Program-made: the position numbers and the translations under genes | Notes under the pieces: generated by a model | The model's database searches: none | Told to the model about the DNA's origin: nothing | The model's input: the letters and a program-made list of their open reading frames with translations, nothing else | Source of the DNA: JALHST01 sp038316335 | Lineage (GTDB): Bacteria; Bacteroidota; Bacteroidia; Flavobacteriales; Flavobacteriaceae | NCBI GenBank assembly: GCA_038316335.1 | Contig: JBBQAM010000012.1 | Location: forward strand, 1 to 64,000 | DNA length: 64,000 nucleotides | Reading direction: 5' to 3' | Part shown: one piece after another, positions 50,639-60,192 of the stretch | Layout of the letters: each line of letters starts with the position of its first letter | How positions within the stretch are numbered: position 1 is the first letter of the stretch

Positions 50639-53635
50639 ATGAAATCAAAGTTAAATCGAATACTAGCCGCGGTCATGTTCTCCGATTTGGAGGGTTTTAC
50701 TGCCCTTATGGGTTCTAACGAGACTTTGGCATTGCAAAAACTGGATAAATTTCTCACTTTAAACAAGAAACTTCATAAAAAACATGGAGGGGAGATTGTC
50801 AACTTTTTGGGAGACGGGACATTAAGCATCTTTACAAGTGCCTACAGCGCAGTTAAATGTGCAGCCGAACTTCAACGCCAGTTGCAGGCCCCGATCAAAG
50901 TCCCTTTGCGAATCGGCATAGAAATGGGGGACATCGTTTATACCGATGATAATGTTTACGGAAATGCCGTAAATTTGGCCTCTCGGATTGAGTCTTTTTC
51001 AGTGCCAGGGGCGGTTTTAGTTTCAGATACCATTTTTCAACAATTAAAGAATCATACAACCTTTAATTTTAAAGCCTTAGGCGAATATCATTTCAAGAAT
51101 ATAGCCAAACCCTCCAATATTTATGCCTTGGACATAGATGGTTTGGTCGCACCTGAAGCCTCTGAATTGGTGGGAAAAGGAAAAAACATCCTAAAATTAG
51201 TTGATAATTTACCACAAACCCCGGATACTTTTCTAGGAAGGGAGACAGAAATCAAGGAAATTGATCAATTGCTCAATAATCACAGAATGATTACCCTCAC
51301 CGGTCCCGGGGGCACCGGAAAGACCCGGCTTGCCATTGAATTGGCAAGAATTGTCGGAAGTCGATTCCCCGATGGTGTCTACTGGATTCCATTGGCATCT
51401 ATAAAAGAGGTTGAAGTAGTACCCTTAACCATCGCAAAATATCTTAAACTCGAAGAAGATGCCATCCTATCGGTTGAAGAACAAATCCAACTGTTTTTTG
51501 AGTTAAAAAAAGCGTTATTGATCCTCGATAACTTTGAGCAAGTAGTGGGAGCTACGTCGATTATAAATTTTCTCCTTGAACAATGCGGGCAATTGCAGGT
51601 GCTTGTGACCAGCAGGGTACTCTTGGAGCTATTAGGTGAAATTGAATACCCCGTGCAGCCATTGGAGACTCCCAAACAATATCATTCTAAAACGCTTAAG
51701 GAGTTGGAAAAAATGTCTTCGTTGGCTTTGTTTGTGGAAAGGGCCACTTTAAGCAGTCGCAACTTCGAGCTCACCAACGAAAATGTAATAACGGTTGCCG
51801 AATTATGTGTTCGACTTGATGGTCTTCCCCTGGCTATTGAGTTGGCCGCAGCCCGTATAAAAATATTCAGTCCGTTACAATTACTTACCAGGTTAAGGGA
51901 TTCGTTTGATATCCTTAAAGGAGGTGGGCAATATCCAACAAGGCATCAGACCTTACGACAAACCATAGCATGGAGTTATGACCTTCTGGAGAAGGAGCAA
52001 CAACAACTCCTACGTCGCGCTTCTATATTTGTCGGGGGAAGCACCATTGAAGCCCTGGAAAAAATTTGTGGTAGTCATGGATTGGAGCAATGGAACACTG
52101 TGGAAGGGATCATGGGCTTGGTAAACAAAAGCCTTTTGCATATCGACGAAACCGGGAAGGAAATACGTTTGGTGATGCTCGAAACAATTCGGGAATTCGC
52201 ATTGGAGGAGTTCGAAAAAACGGAGGAAGTATTAAAGGTCAAGTCGGCCCATATCAATTACTATCTGTCCCTATCTGAGCTCGCTGCGCCCCACTTTTAT
52301 GATGCCGAGGCGGAAAATTGGGAAGAACTTATTTTTAATGATCAAGAAAATTTCAGGGCCGCTGTGGATTATAGTCTTGATTCAAATCAAATCGATATGG
52401 CATATCGCCTTGGTCTATCACTTATCCCATTTTGGGGATATCGCGGTATGACGGCCAATGAAGGGGTTCAGCAACTTGAAAAAATAGCTGCCGTAGCTTT
52501 TGACGAATCACTTCATGTACAACGGCTAAAGATTTTGCAGACCCTGGCCCGTTATTATGGTTATACGCCTTTTCGCAATAAGGCACTTCCGATTTTTGAA
52601 GAATGTCTTGCCTATTGGAGGATACACGCCAATGAAAATCAAATAGGCTTGGTACTGAATGATTTCGGTTGGTATTATATAGAGGACGGCTTTGATTATC
52701 AAAAAGCAGTAGAATATTCTTTGGAAGCCAAAAAAATCTTTGTGAAAACAAACAATCCAAGTCGATTGGTTGCATCCCTCAATAATATTGGGATGGCCCA
52801 TATGTTTCGAGGCAGACCCAAAGATGCCATGCCTTTATTTAAAGAGACATCAAAACTTACCGGTCAATTGGAGGATAAGCGAAGAAATGCACAAGCTTTG
52901 TTGAATACTGCTTATTGTAATTATCTCTTTGGCAACTACGAAATAGCGGAAGAACAACTAGAAGAATCCCTGCTTATTTTTAGAAAGAGTTCCTCCAGGA
53001 TATTGGAGGAATTTGCATTGATCATCCTATGTTTTGTCAAATATGAAAATAGCGAATTCGAAAAATGCAGACACCTAAGTATAGAATCCCATAAAATAGC
53101 CAAGGAAACAAGAACCAGTTTTGCCATTGGGCTGTCCCTGATTTGTAGGGCCGAAGCCGAATTTGGAATGGGGAATTTGGAAGAGGCGGAAAATTATATC
53201 GATAAGGCCCTCAATATTTTTGATAGTATCATAAAAATGAAGCCTTGGATCAATAGGGGGCTTATCTGCAAAGCCAAAATCGCTCTTAAGAAGGGAGATC
53301 TACAAGAAGTAGGTACCTGTTGTATAAAATTGTTTTACAATGAATTGGAGCAAGGCAATTATTCAGGTTTTATTCCAGGACTTGAGTTTGCCGCCACAAT
53401 TGTCACGGCCAAAGGTGATTTTGAAATAAGTGCCCGATTATTTTATGGCGCACAGGGGTTGAGGTCACACTTAAATACCCCAGTAAGGAAGTCGGATTTA
53501 AAGATATATGATAAATTAATCGAAATCTTTGAAAGTAATCTGAGTGCCAAAACACTTGTAAATATTCGGAAGGAGAAAAATGACCCTATCGCGCTAAAAA
53601 ATCTGGCCATTGATATTTTAAGTACTGAGCATTGA
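50639..53635 (+). CDS. Class III nucleotide cyclase - STAND NTPase - TPR regulatory protein
   Basis: 998 residues in three parts. (1) Class III cyclase domain, about 1-170: metal Asp16 (FSDLEGFT) and Asp59 (LGDGTLSIF), and transition-state Asn112/Arg116 (VNLASRIES) are kept, but the purine-specifying Lys is Asn55 (IVNFLGDG) and the second specificity Asp is Asn109 (VYGNAVN). (2) STAND/NB-ARC ATPase, about 195-480: Walker A GPGGTGKT (Lys228), Walker B LLILDNFEQV, VLVTSR, and GLPLAIELAAARIKI. (3) Helical TPR region, about 590-960. Such proteins act as switches that open on ligand binding; a cyclic nucleotide or another product could be the output. No signal peptide. Cytosolic; ligand and output unknown. 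Confidence 0.88.
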   Translation: MKSKLNRILAAVMFSDLEGFTALMGSNETLALQKLDKFLTLNKKLHKKHGGEIVNFLGDGTLSIFTSAYSAVKCAAELQRQLQAPIKVPLRIGIEMGDIVYTDDNVYGNAVNLASRIESFSVPGAVLVSDTIFQQLKNHTTFNFKALGEYHFKNIAKPSNIYALDIDGLVAPEASELVGKGKNILKLVDNLPQTPDTFLGRETEIKEIDQLLNNHRMITLTGPGGTGKTRLAIELARIVGSRFPDGVYWIPLASIKEVEVVPLTIAKYLKLEEDAILSVEEQIQLFFELKKALLILDNFEQVVGATSIINFLLEQCGQLQVLVTSRVLLELLGEIEYPVQPLETPKQYHSKTLKELEKMSSLALFVERATLSSRNFELTNENVITVAELCVRLDGLPLAIELAAARIKIFSPLQLLTRLRDSFDILKGGGQYPTRHQTLRQTIAWSYDLLEKEQQQLLRRASIFVGGSTIEALEKICGSHGLEQWNTVEGIMGLVNKSLLHIDETGKEIRLVMLETIREFALEEFEKTEEVLKVKSAHINYYLSLSELAAPHFYDAEAENWEELIFNDQENFRAAVDYSLDSNQIDMAYRLGLSLIPFWGYRGMTANEGVQQLEKIAAVAFDESLHVQRLKILQTLARYYGYTPFRNKALPIFEECLAYWRIHANENQIGLVLNDFGWYYIEDGFDYQKAVEYSLEAKKIFVKTNNPSRLVASLNNIGMAHMFRGRPKDAMPLFKETSKLTGQLEDKRRNAQALLNTAYCNYLFGNYEIAEEQLEESLLIFRKSSSRILEEFALIILCFVKYENSEFEKCRHLSIESHKIAKETRTSFAIGLSLICRAEAEFGMGNLEEAENYIDKALNIFDSIIKMKPWINRGLICKAKIALKKGDLQEVGTCCIKLFYNELEQGNYSGFIPGLEFAATIVTAKGDFEISARLFYGAQGLRSHLNTPVRKSDLKIYDKLIEIFESNLSAKTLVNIRKEKNDPIALKNLAIDILSTEH

Positions 53636-54441
53636 TCTTGTCAAGACTAAAGGGACAACTTTTTAATGTATACCGAAACTTGAACCATGCCTACTTTGAA
53701 ATATGTAACCTAAAGTACAATGATTTTTGAAAATGTTTTCTATTTACCATATTTAATAGGGCAGTCAAATAAGGTTTCATCTTGCCATCCTAGACAGTGA
53801 GCCACGGAGTCTTTAGAACGCAGATACCGGGATGCATCCCCAAGTAGCCATCTTAGGCCTCCCGGGATTCACTTGCCTTCGTCTCGTGCTTCCCTAAGAG
53901 GTAATCCTGGGCGTTCATCGAACCCAAGGGCCGAAATCAAATTAAGATTTAGCGTACCGATATGGGCTAAGGATGTAGGATTAGATAGTATGTAAAAAAT
54001 TAAGAAATAGGTGATCCCTTTAAAAGTTCGATTGTTAGCCATCTCAATTGCCAAGCAAATTATTCGTAAGATTGAAAGGGATTGCTTCCCTTTTTGAAAT
54101 TTCCAATCATTTCAGGCAAACCAAAACCTGTGTGCCTATTTCTACTGTTTGATTAACCTGGCTATGCCTTTATAGATAAATGTGTTTTTGTCGGATTTTG
54201 AATTGACTTTTAGGGACTCTTCAAAAAAAAGTTCGTCTCAGCCAATAGCGAAACGAATTCCTTGATTTTGTAGCACTATTTCGTCGCTAAAAGCCGTAGT
54301 CTTCAATTATTCGATGTTATTTAAGTGGGGCCTTATTTTTTCTGGGCCAAATACAACCTTAAACTAGTCGCTTATAATTCCAAAATTAAGTTGAAATTTC
54401 ATTACACATCAATTCTTAGCAGTTTTACAACATTTAATTTC
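53636..54441. other. 0.8-kb spacer with an extragenic repeat copy
   Basis: Holds one diverged copy of the repeat that forms the array near tRNA-Ser (53864-53909) and a partial arm CGGGATGCATCCCCAAG about 40 nt before it. A 61-codon minus-strand frame across the repeat (53869-54054) is judged spurious. The rest up to the start of the large secreted protein is AT-rich. Confidence 0.55.
53864..53909 (+). repeat. Dispersed copy of the ATTCACTTGCCTTCGTC repeat
   Basis: ATTCACTTGCCTTCGTCTCG at 53867 onward and GGTAATCCT at its end match the units at 59.8-60.2 kb, about 6 kb away; the centre GTGCTTCCCTAAGAG has diverged. Confidence 0.75.
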
Positions 54442-57400
54442 ATGCGGCCTTGTATCTGGTATTTTTGCAGTGTGTTGAGATTTCTTAAAAATATCACCAA
54501 CCAGCTACCCTTTTTTTTTAGATTTTTTAAGGGTAATCGATTCGGCAAAAAGCTATTCCCTTTAGTTTTGTTGATTTCCGGCTTGGCGCATGCCCAAACT
54601 ACGATTTGGAGCGAGAACTTCAATAGTTATGCCAACGGCACCGAAAATGGATTGGGTGGCGGTTTCGCTGCACAGAATTGGACAACAACGATCACAGGAA
54701 AAGTTTGGGTACAAGGGAGTAGGCTGGAAGCTACCAATTTGAGAACTGAGGGAATCTGGCAAACAAATCCTATAAATATAACTGGCTTTGAATCAGTAAG
54801 TTTTAGTTTAGATGTTGCCACACAGGCAGATACCAGTCAGTTCGAACAGGGATCCGATTACTTTATCGGGGAGTACCGGATAGATGGCGCGGCAAGCTGG
54901 ACCCAGTTCGAAAATGCTTCAGGCGATTCATCACCATCCGACCTATTACAGTCTTCTTACACGGTAAATCTTCCATCCACCGGAGCTACCTTGGAGATTC
55001 GGATACGATTTTATAACACGGCAAGTAATGAATACTATTATATTGATAATGTCGCCGTACTGGGAAACTTACCATTTTGTTCCGGGGAAGTCGATTTTGA
55101 ATTTTATGACGTTGTACCCAGTGGGGGGTCCGTCGATAATATTCCGACTTCAGGTGCATTAAATACAGGAGTTTTTACAAGTTTTGATGTGGATGCCCTC
55201 CAAAATCAGGAAGACCCGGGTGATACCGATAGCTTTTCCATTCGATACACCGGTTATATTGAAATTACGACTGCTGGATCCTATACGTTTTATACAAACT
55301 CGGATGATGGTTCTAAGTTATTTCTTGACGGAGCCCAGGTCGTAGATAATGATGGCAATCATGGTACCCAGGAAAGATCGGGATCCCTTACGTTAACCTC
55401 GGGATTGCACGAAATCGAAGTGTTGTTTTTTGAAAATGGCGGAGGGGAGGTATTGACTGTTCAGTACCAAGGACCTTCAATTGCCAAACAAGATATTCCG
55501 TTCTCAATTTTATATTCGAGTTGCAGTGTGCCGATTGACACCACAGACACTGATTCTGACGGCATCTATGATTCGGTTGACGTTGATGACGACAATGACG
55601 GAATATTAGATGTTAATGAATGTGGGGGAATTTCGGGAGGCGAAGTGATGACTGCGAGCAGTATTCAGTATTTCATTAATGTTACCGATGCAGAAGGAGT
55701 GCCAGGAACGACATATGCCCAAAATCCAACGACCTATCCCGGCGGTAGTTCCATACTATTGTTACGATTTCCTATCAATCTTCCGTCAGGTACTCAAGTC
55801 GTTGTTTATTTAGGTGCAGACCCTTCAGTGAGTAATGCTGATATGCAGATTCAGCGGTCCAATGCTTCAGGTAACAACAATGGCTTTTTGGCAGATGCGA
55901 ATAACACCTTGCCTGGTGCCATACGACAGGTCTCCTTTACTACCGCGACCAACATGCGGTATATTAGAATTGAAGCGTACAATCAAGGTGCACGCGTGTA
56001 TGGAGCAAGCTATAATGGAGGTTCTAGTTGTTATAGTCTGGACACCGATGGTGATGGTATTTATAACCATCTCGACTTGGACAGTGATGGTGATGGTATC
56101 CCCGATACTATTGAAGCACAGTCAACTACTGGGTATATTTCACCTTCGAATGCCGATAGTGATGGTGATGGTTTGGACGATGCGTATGAAACAGGTGGGT
56201 TGACTACCCCGGATACCGACGGTGATGGCATGTATGATTTTATGGATACTGACAGTGATGATGACGGATCTGCAGACACTGCAGAAACGTGGTTTGTACT
56301 TACGGGAGTTGACAGTGATGGTGATGGGTTGGATGATGCCACTGACGCCACCAATGGATATGCAGATCCCGGTGGTAATATCGATAATCCTTTAAATACG
56401 GCGGGAGGATCCTATGTGCTTCCCGATTGGGACAATGACGCAAATACGGGTGGGGATGTTGATTATCGAGACGATACTGACGATTCAGCCTCGAGTGACC
56501 CTCCTGAGGTAACTGCAGTGGGTGATCAGGTGTATTGTCCCGGTAGTTCCATACCAATTGTCGAATCAATCAGTATCACCGATACGGATGACACTTCGAC
56601 CAATGCCGTTTATATTCAAGTTTCAACGGGGTATGTAAATGGGGAAGATCTGTTGACCCTGACAGGATCCCATCCAAATATTACAGCATCATGGGATGTG
56701 ACAGTAGGAAAATTATCGCTGACCGGCCCGGCCCTTTATACCGAATTCGAGACTGCCATTTCCGCCGTGGAGTATTCAAGTAGTGCGACAGTCCCTTCAG
56801 GATCCCGGCAGTTTTCAATAACGGTAGGTTCGGCGAATTTCCTTCCTGCTACGGGCCATTATTATGAATACATTGCAAGTTTGGGAATAACATGGACCAA
56901 TGCGAATACAGCGGCCAATGCAAGAACATATTTTGGGTTACAAGGGTATCTGGCAACGCTTACCAATCAACAAGAAGCTGATTTTTCAGGTTCTCAGGCC
57001 TCGGGTACAGGTTGGATAGGAGGTAGCGACGCAGCCACGGAAGGTGTCTGGCAATGGGTAACTGGCCCAGAGGCTGGAACCACCTTCTGGAATGGGGGCA
57101 CCGGGGGCAGTTCGCCGAATTTTGCCTTTTGGAATACGGGGGAACCTAATAACTCTGGTAATGAGGATTATGCACACATTACGCACCCGAATATCAACCC
57201 AAATGGTTCATGGAACGATTTGACAAATACAGGAGCGACCAGTGGTGATTATCAGCCACAAGGCTATGTTGTGGAGTATGGGGGGATGCCTGGTGACGCC
57301 ACACTCAATATAACAGCGGTTACAACGATTACAGTAGATAACGAAGCACCTACAGCGAGTAACCCTAGCCCTGTGACCGTCTATTGTCCGGCCGATGTTC

Positions 57401-57933
57401 CCGTTCCTGATGTAAATGTGGTCATCGATGAGGCTGATAATTGCGACCCAAGTCCGACAGTTACCTTTGTTAATGATGTAAGTGACGGTGGATCGGATCC
57501 TGAAATTAATACGAGGACCTATCGCATTACGGATGCGGCTGGCAACCAAACGGATGTTCAACAAACAATTTCGATCTATTCATTGAGTATTGTGACTCAG
57601 CCAGGAAATCAGACGGTTATTGTTGGAAACAATGCCCAATTTTCTGTGGTGGGAAATAATACGGATACCTATGTATGGGAGGTAAGTACCAATGGGGGCG
57701 GAAGTTTTAATACGATTTCCGAGGGATCGGAATATTCAGGCACGAACACGGCAACCTTAACGGTGATTAATCCGGAATTAGATAAGAATGGCACTGTTTA
57801 TAGGGTGCTTGTATCGAATTCAACGGCTTCCTGTAGCGCGGTAACTTCGAATGAAGCGCTATTGTATGTACGTGTTGGGACGGTTATAACAAATCGTAGA
57901 ATCACTTTTAGAGTCGATAGTAATATTCCTTAA
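54442..57933 (+). CDS. Large secreted protein with PA14, thrombospondin-3 repeats and C-type lectin domain
   Basis: 1163 residues from ATG 54442, with a long basic n-region before the signal core (FPLVLLISGLAHAQ). Order: beta-sandwich (TTIWSENFNSYANGTENG onward); PA14 domain (YTFYTNSDDGSKLFLDG, GLHEIEVLFFENGG); Asp-rich calcium-binding thrombospondin type 3 repeats (DTDGDGIYNHLDLDSDGDG, DTDSDDDGSADT); a C-type lectin domain (GYLATLTNQQEADF, WNTGEPNNSGNEDYAH with EPN, SWNDL); an HYR-like part with paired Cys; an Ig-like end (VTQPGNQTVIVGNNAQFSVV). It should bind glycans at the cell surface or in the matrix. The end VGTVITNRRITFRVDSNIP is not a typical T9SS C-terminal domain. Start further upstream (54325) is unlikely. 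Confidence 0.85.
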   Translation: MRPCIWYFCSVLRFLKNITNQLPFFFRFFKGNRFGKKLFPLVLLISGLAHAQTTIWSENFNSYANGTENGLGGGFAAQNWTTTITGKVWVQGSRLEATNLRTEGIWQTNPINITGFESVSFSLDVATQADTSQFEQGSDYFIGEYRIDGAASWTQFENASGDSSPSDLLQSSYTVNLPSTGATLEIRIRFYNTASNEYYYIDNVAVLGNLPFCSGEVDFEFYDVVPSGGSVDNIPTSGALNTGVFTSFDVDALQNQEDPGDTDSFSIRYTGYIEITTAGSYTFYTNSDDGSKLFLDGAQVVDNDGNHGTQERSGSLTLTSGLHEIEVLFFENGGGEVLTVQYQGPSIAKQDIPFSILYSSCSVPIDTTDTDSDGIYDSVDVDDDNDGILDVNECGGISGGEVMTASSIQYFINVTDAEGVPGTTYAQNPTTYPGGSSILLLRFPINLPSGTQVVVYLGADPSVSNADMQIQRSNASGNNNGFLADANNTLPGAIRQVSFTTATNMRYIRIEAYNQGARVYGASYNGGSSCYSLDTDGDGIYNHLDLDSDGDGIPDTIEAQSTTGYISPSNADSDGDGLDDAYETGGLTTPDTDGDGMYDFMDTDSDDDGSADTAETWFVLTGVDSDGDGLDDATDATNGYADPGGNIDNPLNTAGGSYVLPDWDNDANTGGDVDYRDDTDDSASSDPPEVTAVGDQVYCPGSSIPIVESISITDTDDTSTNAVYIQVSTGYVNGEDLLTLTGSHPNITASWDVTVGKLSLTGPALYTEFETAISAVEYSSSATVPSGSRQFSITVGSANFLPATGHYYEYIASLGITWTNANTAANARTYFGLQGYLATLTNQQEADFSGSQASGTGWIGGSDAATEGVWQWVTGPEAGTTFWNGGTGGSSPNFAFWNTGEPNNSGNEDYAHITHPNINPNGSWNDLTNTGATSGDYQPQGYVVEYGGMPGDATLNITAVTTITVDNEAPTASNPSPVTVYCPADVPVPDVNVVIDEADNCDPSPTVTFVNDVSDGGSDPEINTRTYRITDAAGNQTDVQQTISIYSLSIVTQPGNQTVIVGNNAQFSVVGNNTDTYVWEVSTNGGGSFNTISEGSEYSGTNTATLTVINPELDKNGTVYRVLVSNSTASCSAVTSNEALLYVRVGTVITNRRITFRVDSNIP

Positions 57934-58010
57934 AGGAAATAGGTACGATCAATTTCCATTTCATTTTAAATAGGTTACTGAATGGCGATTCAGGACACAT
58001 ACGGAAACAT

Positions 58011-58038
58011 GGCAAGCATTCGCTTGCCTGCTTTTTTG
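58011..58038 (+). terminator. Terminator of the large secreted protein gene
   Basis: Perfect 7-bp GC-rich stem GGCAAGC/GCTTGCC with an ATTC loop followed by TGCTTTTTTG, about 80 nt after the stop at 57933. Confidence 0.75.
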
Positions 58039-58056
58039 TTTCAGCTTCAAAGCTGA
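58011..58056 (+). repeat. Double-hairpin repeat element, copy 1
   Basis: GGCAAGC-ATTC-GCTTGCC, then a T-run, then TCAGCTT-CA-AAGCTGA. The same 46-48-nt element is found at 60193-60240. The first hairpin and T-run also form the terminator of the secreted protein gene. Confidence 0.8.
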
Positions 58057-58145
58057 TGTAATAGTAGATTATGGTGAGCGATGTACTCTTCAAAGGTTGA
58101 AATATCAAGCATTATTTGTGCTTTCGAGGGAAAAGATTTCGGTTT

Positions 58146-58183
58146 AAGCAGAGTAGGCAACAATAAGCAGAGTAGGCAACAAT
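58146..58183 (+). repeat. 19-bp exact tandem duplication
   Basis: AAGCAGAGTAGGCAACAAT occurs twice directly in tandem (58146-58164 and 58165-58183), a likely recent slippage event in non-coding DNA. Confidence 0.9.
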
Positions 58184-58529
58184 TTAACTACAGATGGACT
58201 ATTCATTTACGTATTCAAGGCGAAAACCTTCAAATTCCATTAAACTTCTATGCTCCATTCATAACCTGAAATGATTTTAGCAAAAAACAGCTGTTCGAAT
58301 GGGCCAATTACAAGGTCGATTCATCAAATATTCAGTGAAGATTATATACCATAGGATCGAATGAAAATTTTGTCGTATCCCATCTGACAGCTTTTACAGG
58401 TACGCCTTGATATTTTTACAGTAACCATATTAGAAATAAAAGTATACTAAATGGCAATCAGATCCGTTCAATGGTATCTATGCATACAATACGATCAACA
58501 AGATTTTAAACCAAACAAAATCAATTAAA

Positions 58530-59723
58530 ATGAAAATAATAAACCACGTGCTTTTTCTTTTATTCACGATTATAAGCTTCAAATGCTATTCACAAATTTC
58601 TTATGAAAAAGGCTATTACATCAATAATTCTGGCCAAAAAGTCACTTGTTTCATCAAAAACGTCGATTGGAATAACAATCCTACCGCATTTGAATATAAA
58701 GAAACCGAGAACTCGGACGTCAAGGAGGCTACCATCAAAAGTGTCAGTGAGTTTGGGATTAACAACTTTTCTAAATACATAAGAAGCGAAGTCATGATAG
58801 ATAGGACTAGCGAAGAACTTAAGGCGTTGGACTATGACAAAAAACCACAATTGAAGGAGGAAGAACTTTTCTTGAGGGTATTGGTTGAAGGCGAATCAAA
58901 TTTATATGAATATGTTGATGGAAATCTAAGAAAATATTTTTACAATAAAGAAATCGCGGCAATCGAACCGTTGATTTTCAAGAGATACAAGATATCTGCA
59001 CTCCAAATAGGAAATAACTTTATGTACAAACAACAATTATGGAATGATTTGAAATGTGCAAAAATAACAAGGGATCAAGTGGATAAAGTTGCCTATAAAA
59101 AAACTGATTTGGTAAAATTATTTGTAGTGTACAATCAATGTAACAATCATGAAATTACCAATTTTGAAGCGGAACAAAAAAAGGATTTATTCAATCTAAC
59201 TATACGGCCGGGTTTAAACGTTTCATCGCTCTCGATTCAAAATACCTATTATAATTCCAGACCTATAGATTTTGATGCTGAACTAGCCATACGGTTAGGA
59301 ATTGAGGTGGAATTTATTATGCCATTTAACAAAAATAAATGGGCCCTACAGATTGAACCGACCTATCAATATTTCAAATCGGAGAAGGCATTGGAAACAC
59401 AAAATGTTAAAGCCGACTATACATCAATTGAACTGCCACTAGGAATCAGGCATTATTTCTTTCTAAAGGATAATTCCAAAATTTTTATCAACGGCTCTTA
59501 CATCTTTGATATAAGTGAAAAATCGGTAGTTGCAATTGATTCCAATAGGGATCTGGATATTGAATCAGGGCGTAATTATGCCTTTGGTCTTGGATATAAA
59601 CACAATAATAAGTATAGTATCGAATTTAGATTCCAGACAAGTAGGGAGATTTTCGTAAACTATCAATTTTGGCGTTCTGATTATAAGACAATATCCCTAA
59701 TATTCGGATATTCAATTTTTTAA
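58530..59723 (+). CDS. PorT-like outer membrane beta-barrel protein
   Basis: 397 residues with a signal peptide (LLFTIISFKCYSQ). The first half (about 20-215) is a flavobacterial N-terminal domain of unknown role (YEKGYYINNSGQKVTCFIKN, WNNNPTAFEYKETEN). The second half is an outer-membrane barrel in the PorT/OMP_b-brl style with alternating strands (LAIRLGIEVEFIMPFNKNKW, LPLGIRHYFFLKDNSKIFIN) and an aromatic C-terminal residue (GYSIF). Members are numerous in Bacteroidota as cell-surface or lineage-specific barrels; function unknown. The codon use is rather A/T-rich compared with the large secreted gene upstream. Confidence 0.75.
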   Translation: MKIINHVLFLLFTIISFKCYSQISYEKGYYINNSGQKVTCFIKNVDWNNNPTAFEYKETENSDVKEATIKSVSEFGINNFSKYIRSEVMIDRTSEELKALDYDKKPQLKEEELFLRVLVEGESNLYEYVDGNLRKYFYNKEIAAIEPLIFKRYKISALQIGNNFMYKQQLWNDLKCAKITRDQVDKVAYKKTDLVKLFVVYNQCNNHEITNFEAEQKKDLFNLTIRPGLNVSSLSIQNTYYNSRPIDFDAELAIRLGIEVEFIMPFNKNKWALQIEPTYQYFKSEKALETQNVKADYTSIELPLGIRHYFFLKDNSKIFINGSYIFDISEKSVVAIDSNRDLDIESGRNYAFGLGYKHNNKYSIEFRFQTSREIFVNYQFWRSDYKTISLIFGYSIF

Positions 59724-59818
59724 AAATGCCAGAATGATATAAATTTCCTATAAATCAGAACTTTTCGAAATTCCATATATAATCAATTTTTGATCAAGCC
59801 CATTTCCCAGTATGATCG

Positions 59819-60173
59819 GGATTCACTTGCCTTCGTCTCGTGCATCCCCAAAGGGTAATCCTAATGCTCCTTTCACGAACTTCCCTGGGGATTCACTTGC
59901 CTTCGTCCCGTGCATCCCCAAAGGGGGTAAATCCTCCTTTCACGAACTTTCTTGGGGATTCACTTGCCTTCGTCCCGTGCATCCCCAAGGGGTAATCCTG
60001 GTCCTCCCGGGATTCACTTGCCTTCGTCCCGTGCATCCCCAAAGGGGTAAATCCTCCTTTCACGAACTTTCTTGGGGATTCACTTGCCTTCGTCACGTGC
60101 ATCCCCAAGGGGTAATCCTGGTCCTCCCGGGATTCACTTGCCTTCGTCCCGTGCATCCCCAAGGGGTAATCCT
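59819..60173 (+). repeat. Six-unit hairpin-forming direct repeat array
   Basis: The core ATTCACTTGCCTTCGTC(C/T) starts at 59821, 59891, 59958, 60012, 60078 and 60132 (steps 70, 67, 54, 66, 54). Each unit continues GTGCATCCCCAA...GGGGTAA(A)TCCT. Units alternate between a longer type with CCTTTCACGAACTT and a shorter type with GGTCCTCCCGG, so the last 240 nt are two 120-nt dimers. Each unit can fold: in 59951-59989 CTTGGGGATTCAC pairs with GTGCATCCCCAAG (12 of 13). Looks like a REP/BIME-type extragenic element, not CRISPR. Confidence 0.9.
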
Positions 60174-60192
60174 GGGCAAGCATGAAAACCAC

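Larger units (their letters stand above)
57934..58529. other. 0.6-kb spacer with terminator, double hairpin and a 19-bp duplication
   Basis: The double-hairpin element (58011-58056) ends the secreted protein gene. A 19-bp exact tandem duplication lies at 58146-58183. Short frames here (57908-58108 minus, 58081-58269 plus) have no family likeness and are rejected. Confidence 0.55.

Noticed and set aside
53869..54054. 61-codon minus-strand frame
   Set aside because: It lies over the dispersed repeat copy and shows no family likeness.
54325..54441. Extended N-terminus of the large secreted protein
   Set aside because: It adds 39 residues before an already long n-region; ATG 54442 is the better start, though not proven.
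55545..56490. GATGGTGATGG-type DNA repeats
   Set aside because: They are inside the large secreted protein gene and encode the calcium-binding thrombospondin type 3 repeats; not a separate element.
59819..60173. Direct repeats with regular spacing as a CRISPR array
   Set aside because: Steps alternate (70, 67, 54, 66, 54), the intervening parts repeat among themselves and are not unique spacers, and no cas genes are present. A REP-like element explains it better.
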